64,000 nucleotides of DNA from VAZQ01 sp963821505 (GTDB taxonomy: Bacteria; Pseudomonadota; Alphaproteobacteria; Rhizobiales; Xanthobacteraceae): the NCBI GenBank assembly GCA_963821505.1, contig CAWGEH010000034.1, positions 372,001 through 436,000 on the forward strand. The letters are read 5' to 3'. How positions within the stretch are numbered: the first letter of the stretch is position 1; each line of letters starts with the position of its first letter. Of the stretch, positions 1 through 8,267 are shown one piece after another. The notes beneath the pieces were generated by a model that worked only from the letters and a program-made list of their open reading frames with translations, had not been told where the DNA came from and did not search any database. The position numbers and the translations under genes are program-made.

Positions 1-2298
1 ACCGCATCCGCAGCCGGCGTGCGCGCCACCTGCGCCGCGAACAGCTCAGGCAGGGTCGATGCCAGGGACCGCACGCGCGGTGTCGTTCCACTCCCGCAGG
101 ATGGTGTGACGCTCCGCGGGGCTGAGAATGTCGAGCCGGCCGATCGCACGATCCGGATCGGCAACCGCTCCCTCCAGCAGCCGAACCAGCCGCCCAGCAA
201 TCGCCTCCACGCTCGAACGATCGAACAGGTCGCTGGCGTATTCCAGCGCTCCCTCGATCCCCGCAGGCGTGCCGTCAAAACCCCGCCGCTCCGCAAGGCT
301 CAACGACAGGTCGAACTTCGCGCTCGCCGTCGATACCGCCTCAAACCCCGCCTCAAGACCCAAAAGCTCAGGCCGAAGCTCCGCGTTGTTCTGCAATACA
401 AGCATCACCTGGAACAGCGGATGGCGCGACAGCGAGCGCGAAGGGTTGAGCACCTCAACCAGACGCTCAAACGGAAGCTCCTGGTGGCTGTAGGCCGCAA
501 GATTGCTCGCTCGAACCCGCCCAACCAACTCCCGGAAGCTCGGAGCACCAGACGTGTCCGTGCGCAGCACCAGCGTGTTCACGAAGAACCCGACAAGATC
601 GTCCAGCGCACTGTCGGTGCGACCCGCAATCGGGCTCCCGATCGCAATGTCGCTGCCCGCACCAAGCCGCGTCAGCAGCGCGCTCAGCCCAGCCTGCAGA
701 ACCATGAACAGGCTCGCTCCGCTCGCGCGCGCAAGCTCCAGCAAGGCTCCGTGCAGCGGCCCAGACAGCCGCAGCCCAACGCTCCCCCCGCGATAGCTCG
801 ACACCGCAGGCCGCGCACGGTCGAGCGGAAGATCAAGCTGGTCCGGAAGCCCCGCCAACTGGCTGGTCCAGAACGACAGCTGGCGCGCAATCGCGCTCTC
901 CCCATCCTCCTCCGAGCCCAGAACCGCGTGCTGCCACAGCGTGTAATCGGCATATTGAACCGCAAGCGCAGCAACCCCAGCCGCACGCCCAAGGCAGCGC
1001 GCCTCGTAGAACCGACCAAGATCGCGCAGCAGCGGCGCCAGCGACCAGCCGTCGCCGGCAATGTGGTGCAGCAGCAGCAGAACGACGTGCTCGCTCTCCC
1101 CCAGCGCAAACAGATGCACCCGCAGCGGCGGCTCGCGCGCAAGATCAAACCCCGTGCGCGCCGCACCCGACAACGCCCCCGCAAGCGAGCCTTCGTCAAT
1201 CGCCGTAACCGAAAGCCGCGGTCGCGCCACCCCCGCATCAAGGATCACTTGCCGCGGAACACCCAGCGTGTCCGGAAAGATCGTGCGCAGGCTCTCGTGC
1301 CGCTCAACCAGGTCGCCCAGCGCCGCCTCCAGCGCAGGGCGATCCAGCACCCCACGAACACGCAGCGCCAGCGGGATCGTGTAGGTCGCGCTCGATCCTT
1401 CCAGCCGGTCAAGGAACCACAGCCGGCGTTGCGCATACGACAGCGGGATCTCCGCAGGCCGCGCCAGCGCCCGCAACGCCGCACGCCCAGGCCGCGCATC
1501 CCCAAGCCGTTGCACCAGCGCCTCAACCGTCGGCGCCTCGAACAGGCTGCGGATCGAAAGCTCAACATCCAGCGTCGAACGGATGCGGCTGATCAGCCGC
1601 GTCGCCAGCAGCGAATGACCCCCCAGCGCAAAGAAGTTGTCGTCGATCCCAACACGCTCAAGCCCCAGAACCTCCGCAAACAGCCCGCAAAGGATCTCCT
1701 CCTGCGGCGTGCGCGCAACACGCCGTACCGATCCCACACGCGCCTCCGGCGCCGGCAGCGCACGACGGTCGAGCTTGCCGTTGGGCGTGAGCGGAAGACG
1801 ATCCAGAACCACGAACGCCGATGGCACCATGTGCTCGGGAAGGCTGCGCCCCAGATGCGCACGCAACGCCGCCGCATCGGGCACCGCTGCCCCCGCCGCT
1901 ACCACATAGCCAACCAGCCGCTTGCCCCCGGGGCCGTCCTCGCGCGCAATCACCGCCGCCTGCGCAACATCCCCATGGCGAACCAGCGCCGCCTCGATCT
2001 CGCCCGGCTCGATGCGGAAGCCACGCACCTTCACCTGCGCATCCGCACGACCCAGAAACTCCAGCACCCCATCAACGCGCCAGCGCGCCAAGTCCCCGGT
2101 GCGGTACATCCGGCTCCCCGCAGCACCGAACGGGTCCGCAACAAACCGCTCCGCCGTCAGGCCCGAGCGCCCCACATAGCCCCGCGCCAGACCCGCAACC
2201 CGCAATGTAAAGCTCCCCGCTCACACCAGCAGGTACAGGCTCCAGACCACCGTCCAGAACGTAAACCCGCGTGTTCCAGATCGGACGGCCGATCGGCA
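1..2298 (-). repeat. NRPS module repeat, copy 1
   Basis: This is near-identical to 3216-5512 at an offset of 3215 bases before position 58 and 3214 after it. Only a few single-base differences were seen (for example near 170, 546 and 1900), plus the extra G at about 58. The repeat covers the end of A2, T2, C3 and the start of A3. It ends abruptly at about 2298, inside the A domain just after GRPIWNTRVYVLD is encoded. Beyond that point the two copies share only ordinary A-domain similarity. Confidence 0.93.
46..2205 (-). CDS. NRPS segment 4: end of A2, T2 and C3
   Basis: This segment repeats segment 3 almost residue for residue: end of A2 (YRTGDLARW, NGKLDRR), carrier domain T2 (LGGHSL, serine near 1612-1614) and condensation domain C3 (HHIAGDG near 1068). 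The frame stops early because of one extra G at about 58. Without it the reading continues as MTLPELFAAQ into A3, as it does at 3274 in the previous module. The segment is therefore not the true C-terminus of the protein, and the gene continues past base 1. The apparent start at 2205 is also artificial, since it lies just after the shift at 2208. Confidence 0.82.
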   Translation of the reverse strand: MRVAGLARGYVGRSGLTAERFVADPFGAAGSRMYRTGDLARWRVDGVLEFLGRADAQVKVRGFRIEPGEIEAALVRHGDVAQAAVIAREDGPGGKRLVGYVVAAGAAVPDAAALRAHLGRSLPEHMVPSAFVVLDRLPLTPNGKLDRRALPAPEARVGSVRRVARTPQEEILCGLFAEVLGLERVGIDDNFFALGGHSLLATRLISRIRSTLDVELSIRSLFEAPTVEALVQRLGDARPGRAALRALARPAEIPLSYAQRRLWFLDRLEGSSATYTIPLALRVRGVLDRPALEAALGDLVERHESLRTIFPDTLGVPRQVILDAGVARPRLSVTAIDEGSLAGALSGAARTGFDLAREPPLRVHLFALGESEHVVLLLLHHIAGDGWSLAPLLRDLGRFYEARCLGRAAGVAALAVQYADYTLWQHAVLGSEEDGESAIARQLSFWTSQLAGLPDQLDLPLDRARPAVSSYRGGSVGLRLSGPLHGALLELARASGASLFMVLQAGLSALLTRLGAGSDIAIGSPIAGRTDSALDDLVGFFVNTLVLRTDTSGAPSFRELVGRVRASNLAAYSHQELPFERLVEVLNPSRSLSRHPLFQVMLVLQNNAELRPELLGLEAGFEAVSTASAKFDLSLSLAERRGFDGTPAGIEGALEYASDLFDRSSVEAIAGRLVRLLEGAVADPDRAIGRLDILSPAERHTILREWNDTARAVPGIDPA

Positions 2299-5200
2299 TG
2301 ACGCCGTCATCAGGATCACTGGACTGCAGCTCGTAGGTGGTGCTGACGCACGTCGTCTCGGTGGGGCCGTAATGCATAATGATCTGCGTTTGCGGAATGT
2401 GGCGACGCCAGGGAGCGAGGTGCGCGCCGGTCACGCTCTCGCCGCCGACGACGATGCAGTTGGTCAGTCGCGAAAGGCGCTCAATCGGTCCTACGTGGTT
2501 CAGCATGTCGAGATGAGAGGGCGTCAGCTTGAGGAGGCTGAAGTCGCCCGCTACTGTAGCGGTCTGCGAGTATCTCAAACTGGTTGTGTTCGGGCGGAAG
2601 CACGACGAGCTGCCCGAGAGCAGCGGCAGGAAAAGTGCGTCACAGTCGCGTCGAACGCCAGTGCATTGAGAACGGGTGCTCCCGTTCCGATGCTCAATCG
2701 GCAGGCCGGAATTCCCCATGCGATGTAATTGCCGCACGACATTTTGATGCGTGACGGCGACGCCCTTGGGCATTCCGGTGGAGCCGGAGGTGTAGATGAC
2801 GTAGGCGGGGTGTTGCGGTTGGAGGCCGGTGGCCGGGGCGGTCGTGGGCTGTTGCGCGATGGCGGGCCAGTCGGCATCGAGGCACACGATGTGCGCGTCA
2901 TCGCCGCGCGCGCCGCCGCTGCGCGCGTCATGCGCGGGCAGATGCGCGCGCAGCGCTGATCGGGTGAGCAGCACCGGCGCGCCGGCATCCGCCAGCATGA
3001 ACGCCAGCCGCTCCGGCGGATAGTCCGGATCGAGCGGCAGATAGGCGCCCCCGGCCTTGAGGATGCCGAGCAGCCCCACCAGCATCGCCAGCGAGCGCTC
3101 GATGCACAGCCCCACCACCACCTCGGGCCCGACCCCGAGCCCGCGCAGGTGATGCGCCAGCTGGCTCGAACGCGCATCGAGCTCGCCATAGCTCAGCCGC
3201 TCATCCTCGAACACAACCGCATCCGCAGCCGGCGTGCGCGCCACCTGCGCCGCGAACAGCTCAGGCAGGGTCATGCCAGGGACCGCACGCGCGGTGTCGT
3301 TCCACTCCCGCAGGATGGTGTGACGCTCCGCGGGGCTGAGAATGTCGAGCCGGCCGATCGCACGATCCGGATCGGCAACCGCGCCCTCCAGCAGCCGAAC
3401 CAGCCGCCCAGCAATCGCCTCCACGCTCGAACGATCGAACAGGTCGCTGGCGTATTCCAGCGCTCCCTCGATCCCCGCAGGCGTGCCGTCAAAACCCCGC
3501 CGCTCCGCAAGGCTCAACGACAGGTCGAACTTCGCGCTCGCCGTCGATACCGCCTCAAACCCCGCCTCAAGACCCAAAAGCTCAGGCCGAAGCTCCGCGT
3601 TGTTCTGCAATACAAGCATCACCTGGAACAGCGGATGGCGCGACAGCGAGCGCGAAGGGTTGAGCACCTCAACCAGACGCTCAAACGGAAGCTCCTGGTG
3701 GCTGTAGGCCGCAAGATTGCTCGCTCGAACCCGCCCAACCAACTCCCGGAAGCTCGGTGCACCAGACGTGTCCGTGCGCAGCACCAGCGTGTTCACGAAG
3801 AACCCGACAAGATCGTCCAGCGCACTGTCGGTGCGACCCGCAATCGGGCTCCCGATCGCAATGTCGCTGCCCGCACCAAGCCGCGTCAGCAGCGCGCTCA
3901 GCCCAGCCTGCAGAACCATGAACAGGCTCGCTCCGCTCGCGCGCGCAAGCTCCAGCAAGGCTCCGTGCAGCGGCCCAGACAGCCGCAGCCCAACGCTCCC
4001 CCCGCGATAGCTCGACACCGCAGGCCGCGCACGGTCGAGCGGAAGATCAAGCTGGTCCGGAAGCCCCGCCAACTGGCTGGTCCAGAACGACAGCTGGCGC
4101 GCAATCGCGCTCTCCCCATCCTCCTCCGAGCCCAGAACCGCGTGCTGCCACAGCGTGTAATCGGCATATTGAACCGCAAGCGCAGCAACCCCAGCCGCAC
4201 GCCCAAGGCAGCGCGCCTCGTAGAACCGACCAAGATCGCGCAGCAGCGGCGCCAGCGACCAGCCGTCGCCGGCAATGTGGTGCAGCAGCAGCAGAACGAC
4301 GTGCTCGCTCTCCCCCAGCGCAAACAGATGCACCCGCAGCGGCGGCTCGCGCGCAAGATCAAACCCCGTGCGCGCCGCACCCGACAACGCCCCCGCAAGC
4401 GAGCCTTCGTCAATCGCCGTAACCGAAAGCCGCGGTCGCGCCACCCCCGCATCAAGGATCACTTGCCGCGGAACACCCAGCGTGTCCGGAAAGATCGTGC
4501 GCAGGCTCTCGTGCCGCTCAACCAGGTCGCCCAGCGCCGCCTCCAGCGCAGGGCGATCCAGCACCCCACGAACACGCAGCGCCAGCGGGATCGTGTAGGT
4601 CGCGCTCGATCCTTCCAGCCGGTCAAGGAACCACAGCCGGCGTTGCGCATACGACAGCGGGATCTCCGCAGGCCGCGCCAGCGCCCGCAACGCCGCACGC
4701 CCAGGCCGCGCATCCCCAAGCCGTTGCACCAGCGCCTCAACCGTCGGCGCCTCGAACAGGCTGCGGATCGAAAGCTCAACATCCAGCGTCGAACGGATGC
4801 GGCTGATCAGCCGCGTCGCCAGCAGCGAATGACCCCCCAGCGCAAAGAAGTTGTCGTCGATCCCAACACGCTCAAGCCCCAGAACCTCCGCAAACAGCCC
4901 GCAAAGGATCTCCTCCTGCGGCGTGCGCGCAACACGCCGTACCGATCCCACACGCGCCTCCGGCGCCGGCAGCGCACGACGGTCGAGCTTGCCGTTGGGC
5001 GTGAGCGGAAGACGATCCAGAACCACGAACGCCGATGGCACCATGTGCTCGGGAAGGCTGCGCCCCAGATGCGCACGCAACGCCGCCGCATCGGGCACCG
5101 CTGCCCCCGCCGCGACCACATAGCCAACCAGCCGCTTGCCCCCGGGGCCGTCCTCGCGCGCAATCACCGCCGCCTGCGCAACATCCCCATGGCGAACCAG

Positions 5201-5419
5201 CGCCGCCTCGATCTCGCCCGGCTCGATGCGGAAGCCACGCACCTTCACCTGCGCATCCGCACGACCCAGAAACTCCAGCACCCCATCAACGCGCCAGCGC
5301 GCCAAGTCCCCGGTGCGGTACATCCGGCTCCCCGCAGCACCGAACGGGTCCGCAACAAACCGCTCCGCCGTCAGGCCCGAGCGCCCCACATAGCCCCGCG
5401 CCAGACCCGCAACCCGCAA
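2072..5419 (-). CDS. NRPS segment 3: end of A1, T1, C2 and most of A2
   Basis: This is the longest intact stretch. By residue it holds the end of A1 (YRTGDLARW at about 34-42, NGKLDRR with the catalytic lysine at about 142-148), carrier domain T1 (LGGHSL at 194-199), condensation domain C2 from about 254 (SYAQRRLWFLDRLEG; HHIAGDG at 380-386; LCL-type appearance) and A2 from about residue 716. The A2 core is partly out of frame between about 2690 and 2560. There LNALAFDATVTHF and LVVLPPEHNQFEIL lie in other frames, while KLTPSHLDML and MHYGPTETTC are back in frame. Combining the frames gives pocket residues D-A-T-K-V-G-H-C-V, similar to Asp/Asn-type pockets. Past about 2208 the frame is false, because one extra T breaks GELYIAGAGLARGYVG. 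Confidence 0.82.
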   Translation of the reverse strand: MRVAGLARGYVGRSGLTAERFVADPFGAAGSRMYRTGDLARWRVDGVLEFLGRADAQVKVRGFRIEPGEIEAALVRHGDVAQAAVIAREDGPGGKRLVGYVVAAGAAVPDAAALRAHLGRSLPEHMVPSAFVVLDRLPLTPNGKLDRRALPAPEARVGSVRRVARTPQEEILCGLFAEVLGLERVGIDDNFFALGGHSLLATRLISRIRSTLDVELSIRSLFEAPTVEALVQRLGDARPGRAALRALARPAEIPLSYAQRRLWFLDRLEGSSATYTIPLALRVRGVLDRPALEAALGDLVERHESLRTIFPDTLGVPRQVILDAGVARPRLSVTAIDEGSLAGALSGAARTGFDLAREPPLRVHLFALGESEHVVLLLLHHIAGDGWSLAPLLRDLGRFYEARCLGRAAGVAALAVQYADYTLWQHAVLGSEEDGESAIARQLSFWTSQLAGLPDQLDLPLDRARPAVSSYRGGSVGLRLSGPLHGALLELARASGASLFMVLQAGLSALLTRLGAGSDIAIGSPIAGRTDSALDDLVGFFVNTLVLRTDTSGAPSFRELVGRVRASNLAAYSHQELPFERLVEVLNPSRSLSRHPLFQVMLVLQNNAELRPELLGLEAGFEAVSTASAKFDLSLSLAERRGFDGTPAGIEGALEYASDLFDRSSVEAIAGRLVRLLEGAVADPDRAIGRLDILSPAERHTILREWNDTARAVPGMTLPELFAAQVARTPAADAVVFEDERLSYGELDARSSQLAHHLRGLGVGPEVVVGLCIERSLAMLVGLLGILKAGGAYLPLDPDYPPERLAFMLADAGAPVLLTRSALRAHLPAHDARSGGARGDDAHIVCLDADWPAIAQQPTTAPATGLQPQHPAYVIYTSGSTGMPKGVAVTHQNVVRQLHRMGNSGLPIEHRNGSTRSQCTGVRRDCDALFLPLLSGSSSCFRPNTTSLRYSQTATVAGDFSLLKLTPSHLDMLNHVGPIERLSRLTNCIVVGGESVTGAHLAPWRRHIPQTQIIMHYGPTETTCVSTTYELQSSDPDDGVMPIGRPIWNTRVYVLDGGLEPVPAGVSGELYIAGCGSGAGLCGALGPDGGAVCCGPVRCCGEPDVPHRGLGALAR

Positions 5420-5512
5420 TGTAAAGCTCCCCGCTCACACCAGCAGGTACAGGCTCCAGACCACCGTCCAAAACGTAAACCCGCGTGTTCCAGATCGGAC
5501 GGCCGATCGGAA
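3216..5512 (-). repeat. NRPS module repeat, copy 2
   Basis: This is the partner of 1-2298, covering the end of A1, T1, C2 and the start of A2. Both copies carry the same extra T inside the GELYIAGAGLARG coding stretch (about 2208 and 5422). The change was therefore either copied with the repeat or comes from the same systematic error. Confidence 0.93.
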
Positions 5513-5918
5513 CGGAATCGTGGAAGTCGGTTCGCCCGGTCACAGCGAAGCTGGCGCTGAACGTCGTCCTCGGTCGGCCCATAGCCGTTGATCAATCGAC
5601 CACCGTTCTGCGCCGTCGACCACGGCGCGCACGTGCGGAGCAGACAGAACTCGCCGCCGGCTAGCAGCTGCCTCACGCCTGCAATCGCCGAAACAGTCCT
5701 CGTCGATCACCTGATGAAACAGCGCAGCCGTCAGCCACAGCACGCTGACACCGTCGCTCGCGATGATGCGCTTGAGATTCGGCGATATCGAGCGGGCCGC
5801 CCGAAGAGACGACCAGCTTGGCTCCGTTGAGCAACGCGCCCCAAATCTCGAAGGTCGAGGCATCGAACGAGAGCGGTGCCAAATGCAGGAAACCGTCGTC
5901 CGATGTCATGTCGACAAG
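5420..5918 (-). other. Frame-broken specificity core of NRPS A1
   Basis: This stretch encodes the substrate-pocket part of A1, but no single frame reads through it. Translating piecewise recovers LHLAPLSFDASTFEIWGALL, then ASDGVSVLWLTAALFHQVID, then VRQLLAGGE, then GRLINGYGPTE, then TTFSASFAV and VPIGRPIWNTRVYVLD. The frame shifts between the pieces near 5783, 5700, 5650, 5610, 5568 and 5422. The pieces are in the right order and spacing for an A domain. The pocket residues read D-A-F-W-L-G-G-T-F, close to the valine-type signature DAFWIGGTFK known from gramicidin S and surfactin synthetases. This is an inference from a damaged sequence. Confidence 0.6.
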
Positions 5919-7103
5919 TCAGCGCTCTTCACGAGCCTCACCAGATTGTGGTGAGCTGATCACGACGCCCTTCGGCGTTCCCGTGGAGCCGGATGTGTAG
6001 ATGACATAGGCGGGGTGTTGCGGGTGGAGGCCGGTGGCCGGGGCGGTCGTGGGCTGTTGCGCGATGGCGGGCCAGTCGGCATCGAGGCACACGATGTGTG
6101 CGTCATCGCTGCGCGCGCCGCCGCTGCTCACGTCATGCGCGGGCAGATGCGCGCGCAGCGCCGCGCGGGTGAGCAGCACCGGCGCGCCGGCATCCGCCAG
6201 CATGAACGCCAGCCGCTCCGGCGGATAGTCCGGATCGAGCGGCAGATAGGCGCCCCCGGCCTTGAGGATGCCGAGCAGCCCCACCAGCATCGCCAGCGAG
6301 CGCTCGATGCACAGCCCCACCACCACCTCGGGCCCGACCCCGAGCCCGCGCAGGTGATGCGCCAGCTGGCTCGAACGCGCATCGAGCTCGCCATAGCTCA
6401 GCCGCTCATCCTCGAACACCACCGCATCCGCATCCGGCGTGCGCGCCACCTGCGCCGCGAACAGCTCAGGCAGGGTCATGCCCGGGACCGCACGCGCGGT
6501 GTCGTTCCACTCCCGCAGGATGGTGTGACGCTCCGCGGGGCTGAGAATGTCGAGCTTGCCGATCGCATGGTCCGGATCGTCAAGCGCGCCCAAAAGTCTC
6601 AGGAATCGTCGGTGAAGGTCGGCGAGCTTGTCAGCGCCGTACAATGCCGGATTGCCATCGAAATCGATCCGAACCTCACGACTGTCCAATCGGTCATACA
6701 AAACGATCGATAGATCATCGACCGGCCCGTTTGAGAGATTGTGGGCTGTGACCGGATGGCCATCGAAACGCAGGTCGTAGTCGAACGGCATGAAATTGAC
6801 CGTCGGCCCGAACATTCTCTGGTCGGCCCGTCCGATATCCCGCCGCAAATTCGCGACGTTGTAGCGTTGATGCCGAATAACATGGCGCATCCGCCGCGTC
6901 GTTTCGCCGACGATCTCGGACACGGTCATGTCCGGACGTACAGCCAATCGCACCGGCAAAACGTTTGACATCATGCCCGGCGTGCGCCGCGCCAGCGGCG
7001 TCATGCGCGCCGTGAGCGGAACATCGAGAATGACGTCTTGCTCGCCGGTCAAACGATGCACGAAAATTGCTGCCGCCGCGGTGACGAGTTGCGGCAGGCT
7101 CAC
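5919..7103 (-). CDS. NRPS segment 2: end of C1 and first half of A1
   Basis: This frame carries the C-terminal half of C1 (LTGEQDV, NFMPFDYDL region). It then runs through the linker LDILSPAERHTILREWN into the first half of adenylation domain 1: LSYGELDARSSQLA, LKAGGAYLPLDPDYPPERL, and the phosphate-binding loop YTSGSTGTPKGV. The adenylation domain activates an amino acid with ATP. The frame is lost at about 5970, just after the loop. There one extra base turns the expected HHNLVRLVKSAD-like sequence into an early stop, and the homologous protein resumes in another frame. From about 5965 to 6567 the DNA is nearly identical to 2760-3362 of the next module. Confidence 0.8.
   Translation of the reverse strand: MSLPQLVTAAAAIFVHRLTGEQDVILDVPLTARMTPLARRTPGMMSNVLPVRLAVRPDMTVSEIVGETTRRMRHVIRHQRYNVANLRRDIGRADQRMFGPTVNFMPFDYDLRFDGHPVTAHNLSNGPVDDLSIVLYDRLDSREVRIDFDGNPALYGADKLADLHRRFLRLLGALDDPDHAIGKLDILSPAERHTILREWNDTARAVPGMTLPELFAAQVARTPDADAVVFEDERLSYGELDARSSQLAHHLRGLGVGPEVVVGLCIERSLAMLVGLLGILKAGGAYLPLDPDYPPERLAFMLADAGAPVLLTRAALRAHLPAHDVSSGGARSDDAHIVCLDADWPAIAQQPTTAPATGLHPQHPAYVIYTSGSTGTPKGVVISSPQSGEAREER
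5965..6567 (-). repeat. NRPS A-domain N-terminal repeat, third copy
   Basis: This is near-identical to 2760-3362 at a constant offset of 3205 bases. It covers the YTSGSTG loop back to the C-A linker. The similarity ends where the A-domain pocket region begins on one side and within the C domain on the other. With copies 1 and 2 it shows that all visible modules share almost the same A-domain frame but have different A cores. Confidence 0.88.
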
Positions 7104-7899
7104 GCCGATTCGGTGTGCGACCGAGCGCAGATGCTGATGCGTGAAAACGGCAACGCCCGGTATGACGGATGAATTTGCAGGGTCTCAGCCCTGCATCATC
7201 GGCTAGACTTGCTGGCTCCGGCAGATCGGCCAGATAATCGATCCAAAATTGACGATCCTGCTCGAACCGCTCGGAAGCGCGATACCTCGCATCGTCTTCG
7301 AGCAAAAGAGCCAGAGAGCCAAAGGTGTCCGCATCAATGGCCGGCCCGGCCGCAAGCGCCGAATAGACATCCGCCACGCGTCGCGCCATGAGCGCGAAGC
7401 CAAACCCATCCATTACGATGTGATGGTAGCGAGAATACCAAAAGAAACGGTCAGGAGCTGCTTTGAACAGAGCATACGTGAAGAGCGGGCCGTGTCTGAG
7501 ATCGACGGTTCTTGCCAGATCCGCCCTCATCCACCGTTCGGCAGCCGCATGCGGATCGGCGGCGGCGCTGACGTCGACGAGGGACATTGCGCAGTCGGGG
7601 GGAGGGCCAATGATCTGCGCGGGGCCGTCGATACCGCTAACAAAGCGGACATGGAGAGCCTCGGTCTCATTCACAACGTATCGCAACGCCATTTCGAACA
7701 GCGCCGCATTGACGGGGCCATCAATTTCCAGGTATTCAGCAAGATTGTATGCCGGGTTCGACAGATCGATCGTCTGAGCGAACCAAATTCCAAGCTGGGC
7801 ATCCGAGAGGGGGAGAGGATTATTCTCCTGTGCCTGTCCGCCTTGTCGTTGTCCTCGTCTCAAGGCGGGCGACCACGAATACCAGCTTTTGCGTGCCAT
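6715..7899 (-). CDS. NRPS segment 1: N-terminal condensation domain
   Basis: This is the start of the synthetase. A short tail of about 25 residues precedes a condensation domain that begins with LSDAQLGIWFAQ and has the catalytic motif HHIVMDGFG. It resembles the EntF-like C domains that open initiation or stand-alone subunits, so it could accept an acyl or peptidyl group from another protein. The sense reading is kept only from 7899 to about 7163. There an extra C puts the rest of the domain into the next frame, which opens at 7103. The ATG at 7899 has no strong ribosome binding site, so the true start could be slightly downstream. The gene is divergent from the ParA-like gene, with 368 bp between them. 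Confidence 0.75.
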   Translation of the reverse strand: MARKSWYSWSPALRRGQRQGGQAQENNPLPLSDAQLGIWFAQTIDLSNPAYNLAEYLEIDGPVNAALFEMALRYVVNETEALHVRFVSGIDGPAQIIGPPPDCAMSLVDVSAAADPHAAAERWMRADLARTVDLRHGPLFTYALFKAAPDRFFWYSRYHHIVMDGFGFALMARRVADVYSALAAGPAIDADTFGSLALLLEDDARYRASERFEQDRQFWIDYLADLPEPASLADDAGLRPCKFIRHTGRCRFHASASALGRTPNRREPAATRHRGGSNFRASFDRRARRHSRCSAHGAHDAAGAAHAGHDVKRFAGAIGCTSGHDRVRDRRRNDAADAPCYSASTLQRREFAAGYRTGRPENVRADGQFHAVRLRPAFRWPSGHSPQSLKRAGR

Positions 7900-8267
7900 T
7901 CGCGGAGGGGTCCTACACTGCCGATTTTGAGCTTATCGCGAACCAGCAGAATTTATCGCGGATGCACAATCGACTCGTCAAGCGAGAAGGCTCAGACGAT
8001 ATGGCTCCTACGATCCGTACGCAGGCTCGTCACGGCGACGGCGGCAAGAGAACCTTGCATCCAGATGCCCTCGCTTGCTTGCGCCGTGATCAAATCGGCG
8101 CGATCAAGCCAGCGAGGGCGACATCGCGATCGCGGTCGGAAGCAGGTATTGCTCTCCAAAACGGACAGTTACACGGTTAGGAATTCGGCAGATAGGCAGC
8201 TCTCCAAGAAAACGATAATATTTGATTCTGATAGATTCGTCGCTTTTGCATTTTGGCGAGGAGACGG
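7900..8267. other. Divergent intergenic region NRPS / parA-like
   Basis: No gene is supported here. The region separates the divergent NRPS and ParA-like genes, so it should hold both promoters. The most AT-rich part is about 8195-8245 and contains a GATAAT hexamer at about 8213 that could serve as a -10 box for the + strand gene. No convincing -35 box or regulator site was recognised. Confidence 0.4.

Larger units (their letters stand above)
1..7899 (-). other. Multimodular NRPS gene, frame-broken, runs off left edge
   Basis: This is a non-ribosomal peptide synthetase read from 7899 towards base 1, so its C-terminal end and any release domain are outside the window. The visible domains are C1 (about 7830-6560, motif HHIVMDG), A1 (about 6479-4960), T1 (LGGHSL, carrier serine codon 4826-4828), C2 (about 4660-3350, HHIAGDG near 4282), A2 (about 3274-1745), T2 (carrier serine near 1612-1614), C3 (about 1450-130, HHIAGDG near 1068) and the first residues of A3. 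No epimerisation or methylation domain is seen. Single-base indels break the frame near 7163, 5970, 5927, 5783, 5700-5570, 5422, several times between 2690 and 2560, and at 2208 and 58. Each time the conserved protein resumes in another frame. An MbtH protein, a PPTase and a peptide exporter lie nearby. The family call is certain; whether the gene is intact in the cell is not. Confidence 0.93.

Noticed and set aside
19..2301. Long plus-strand open frame (760 codons), repeated at 3149-5560
   Set aside because: It lies antisense to the NRPS, is extremely rich in Arg and Gln and resembles no family. It is a shadow of the high-GC coding strand.
1..5512. Repeated NRPS segments considered as a mobile element or a CRISPR-like array
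   Set aside because: The repeat unit is one NRPS module of about 3.2 kb in coding register. There are no terminal inverted repeats, transposase or short spaced repeats.
8195..8245. AT-rich stretch with GATAAT considered as a Fur box
   Set aside because: The bases match a Fur site poorly and do not form the expected inverted hexamers. At most it is a -10 element.
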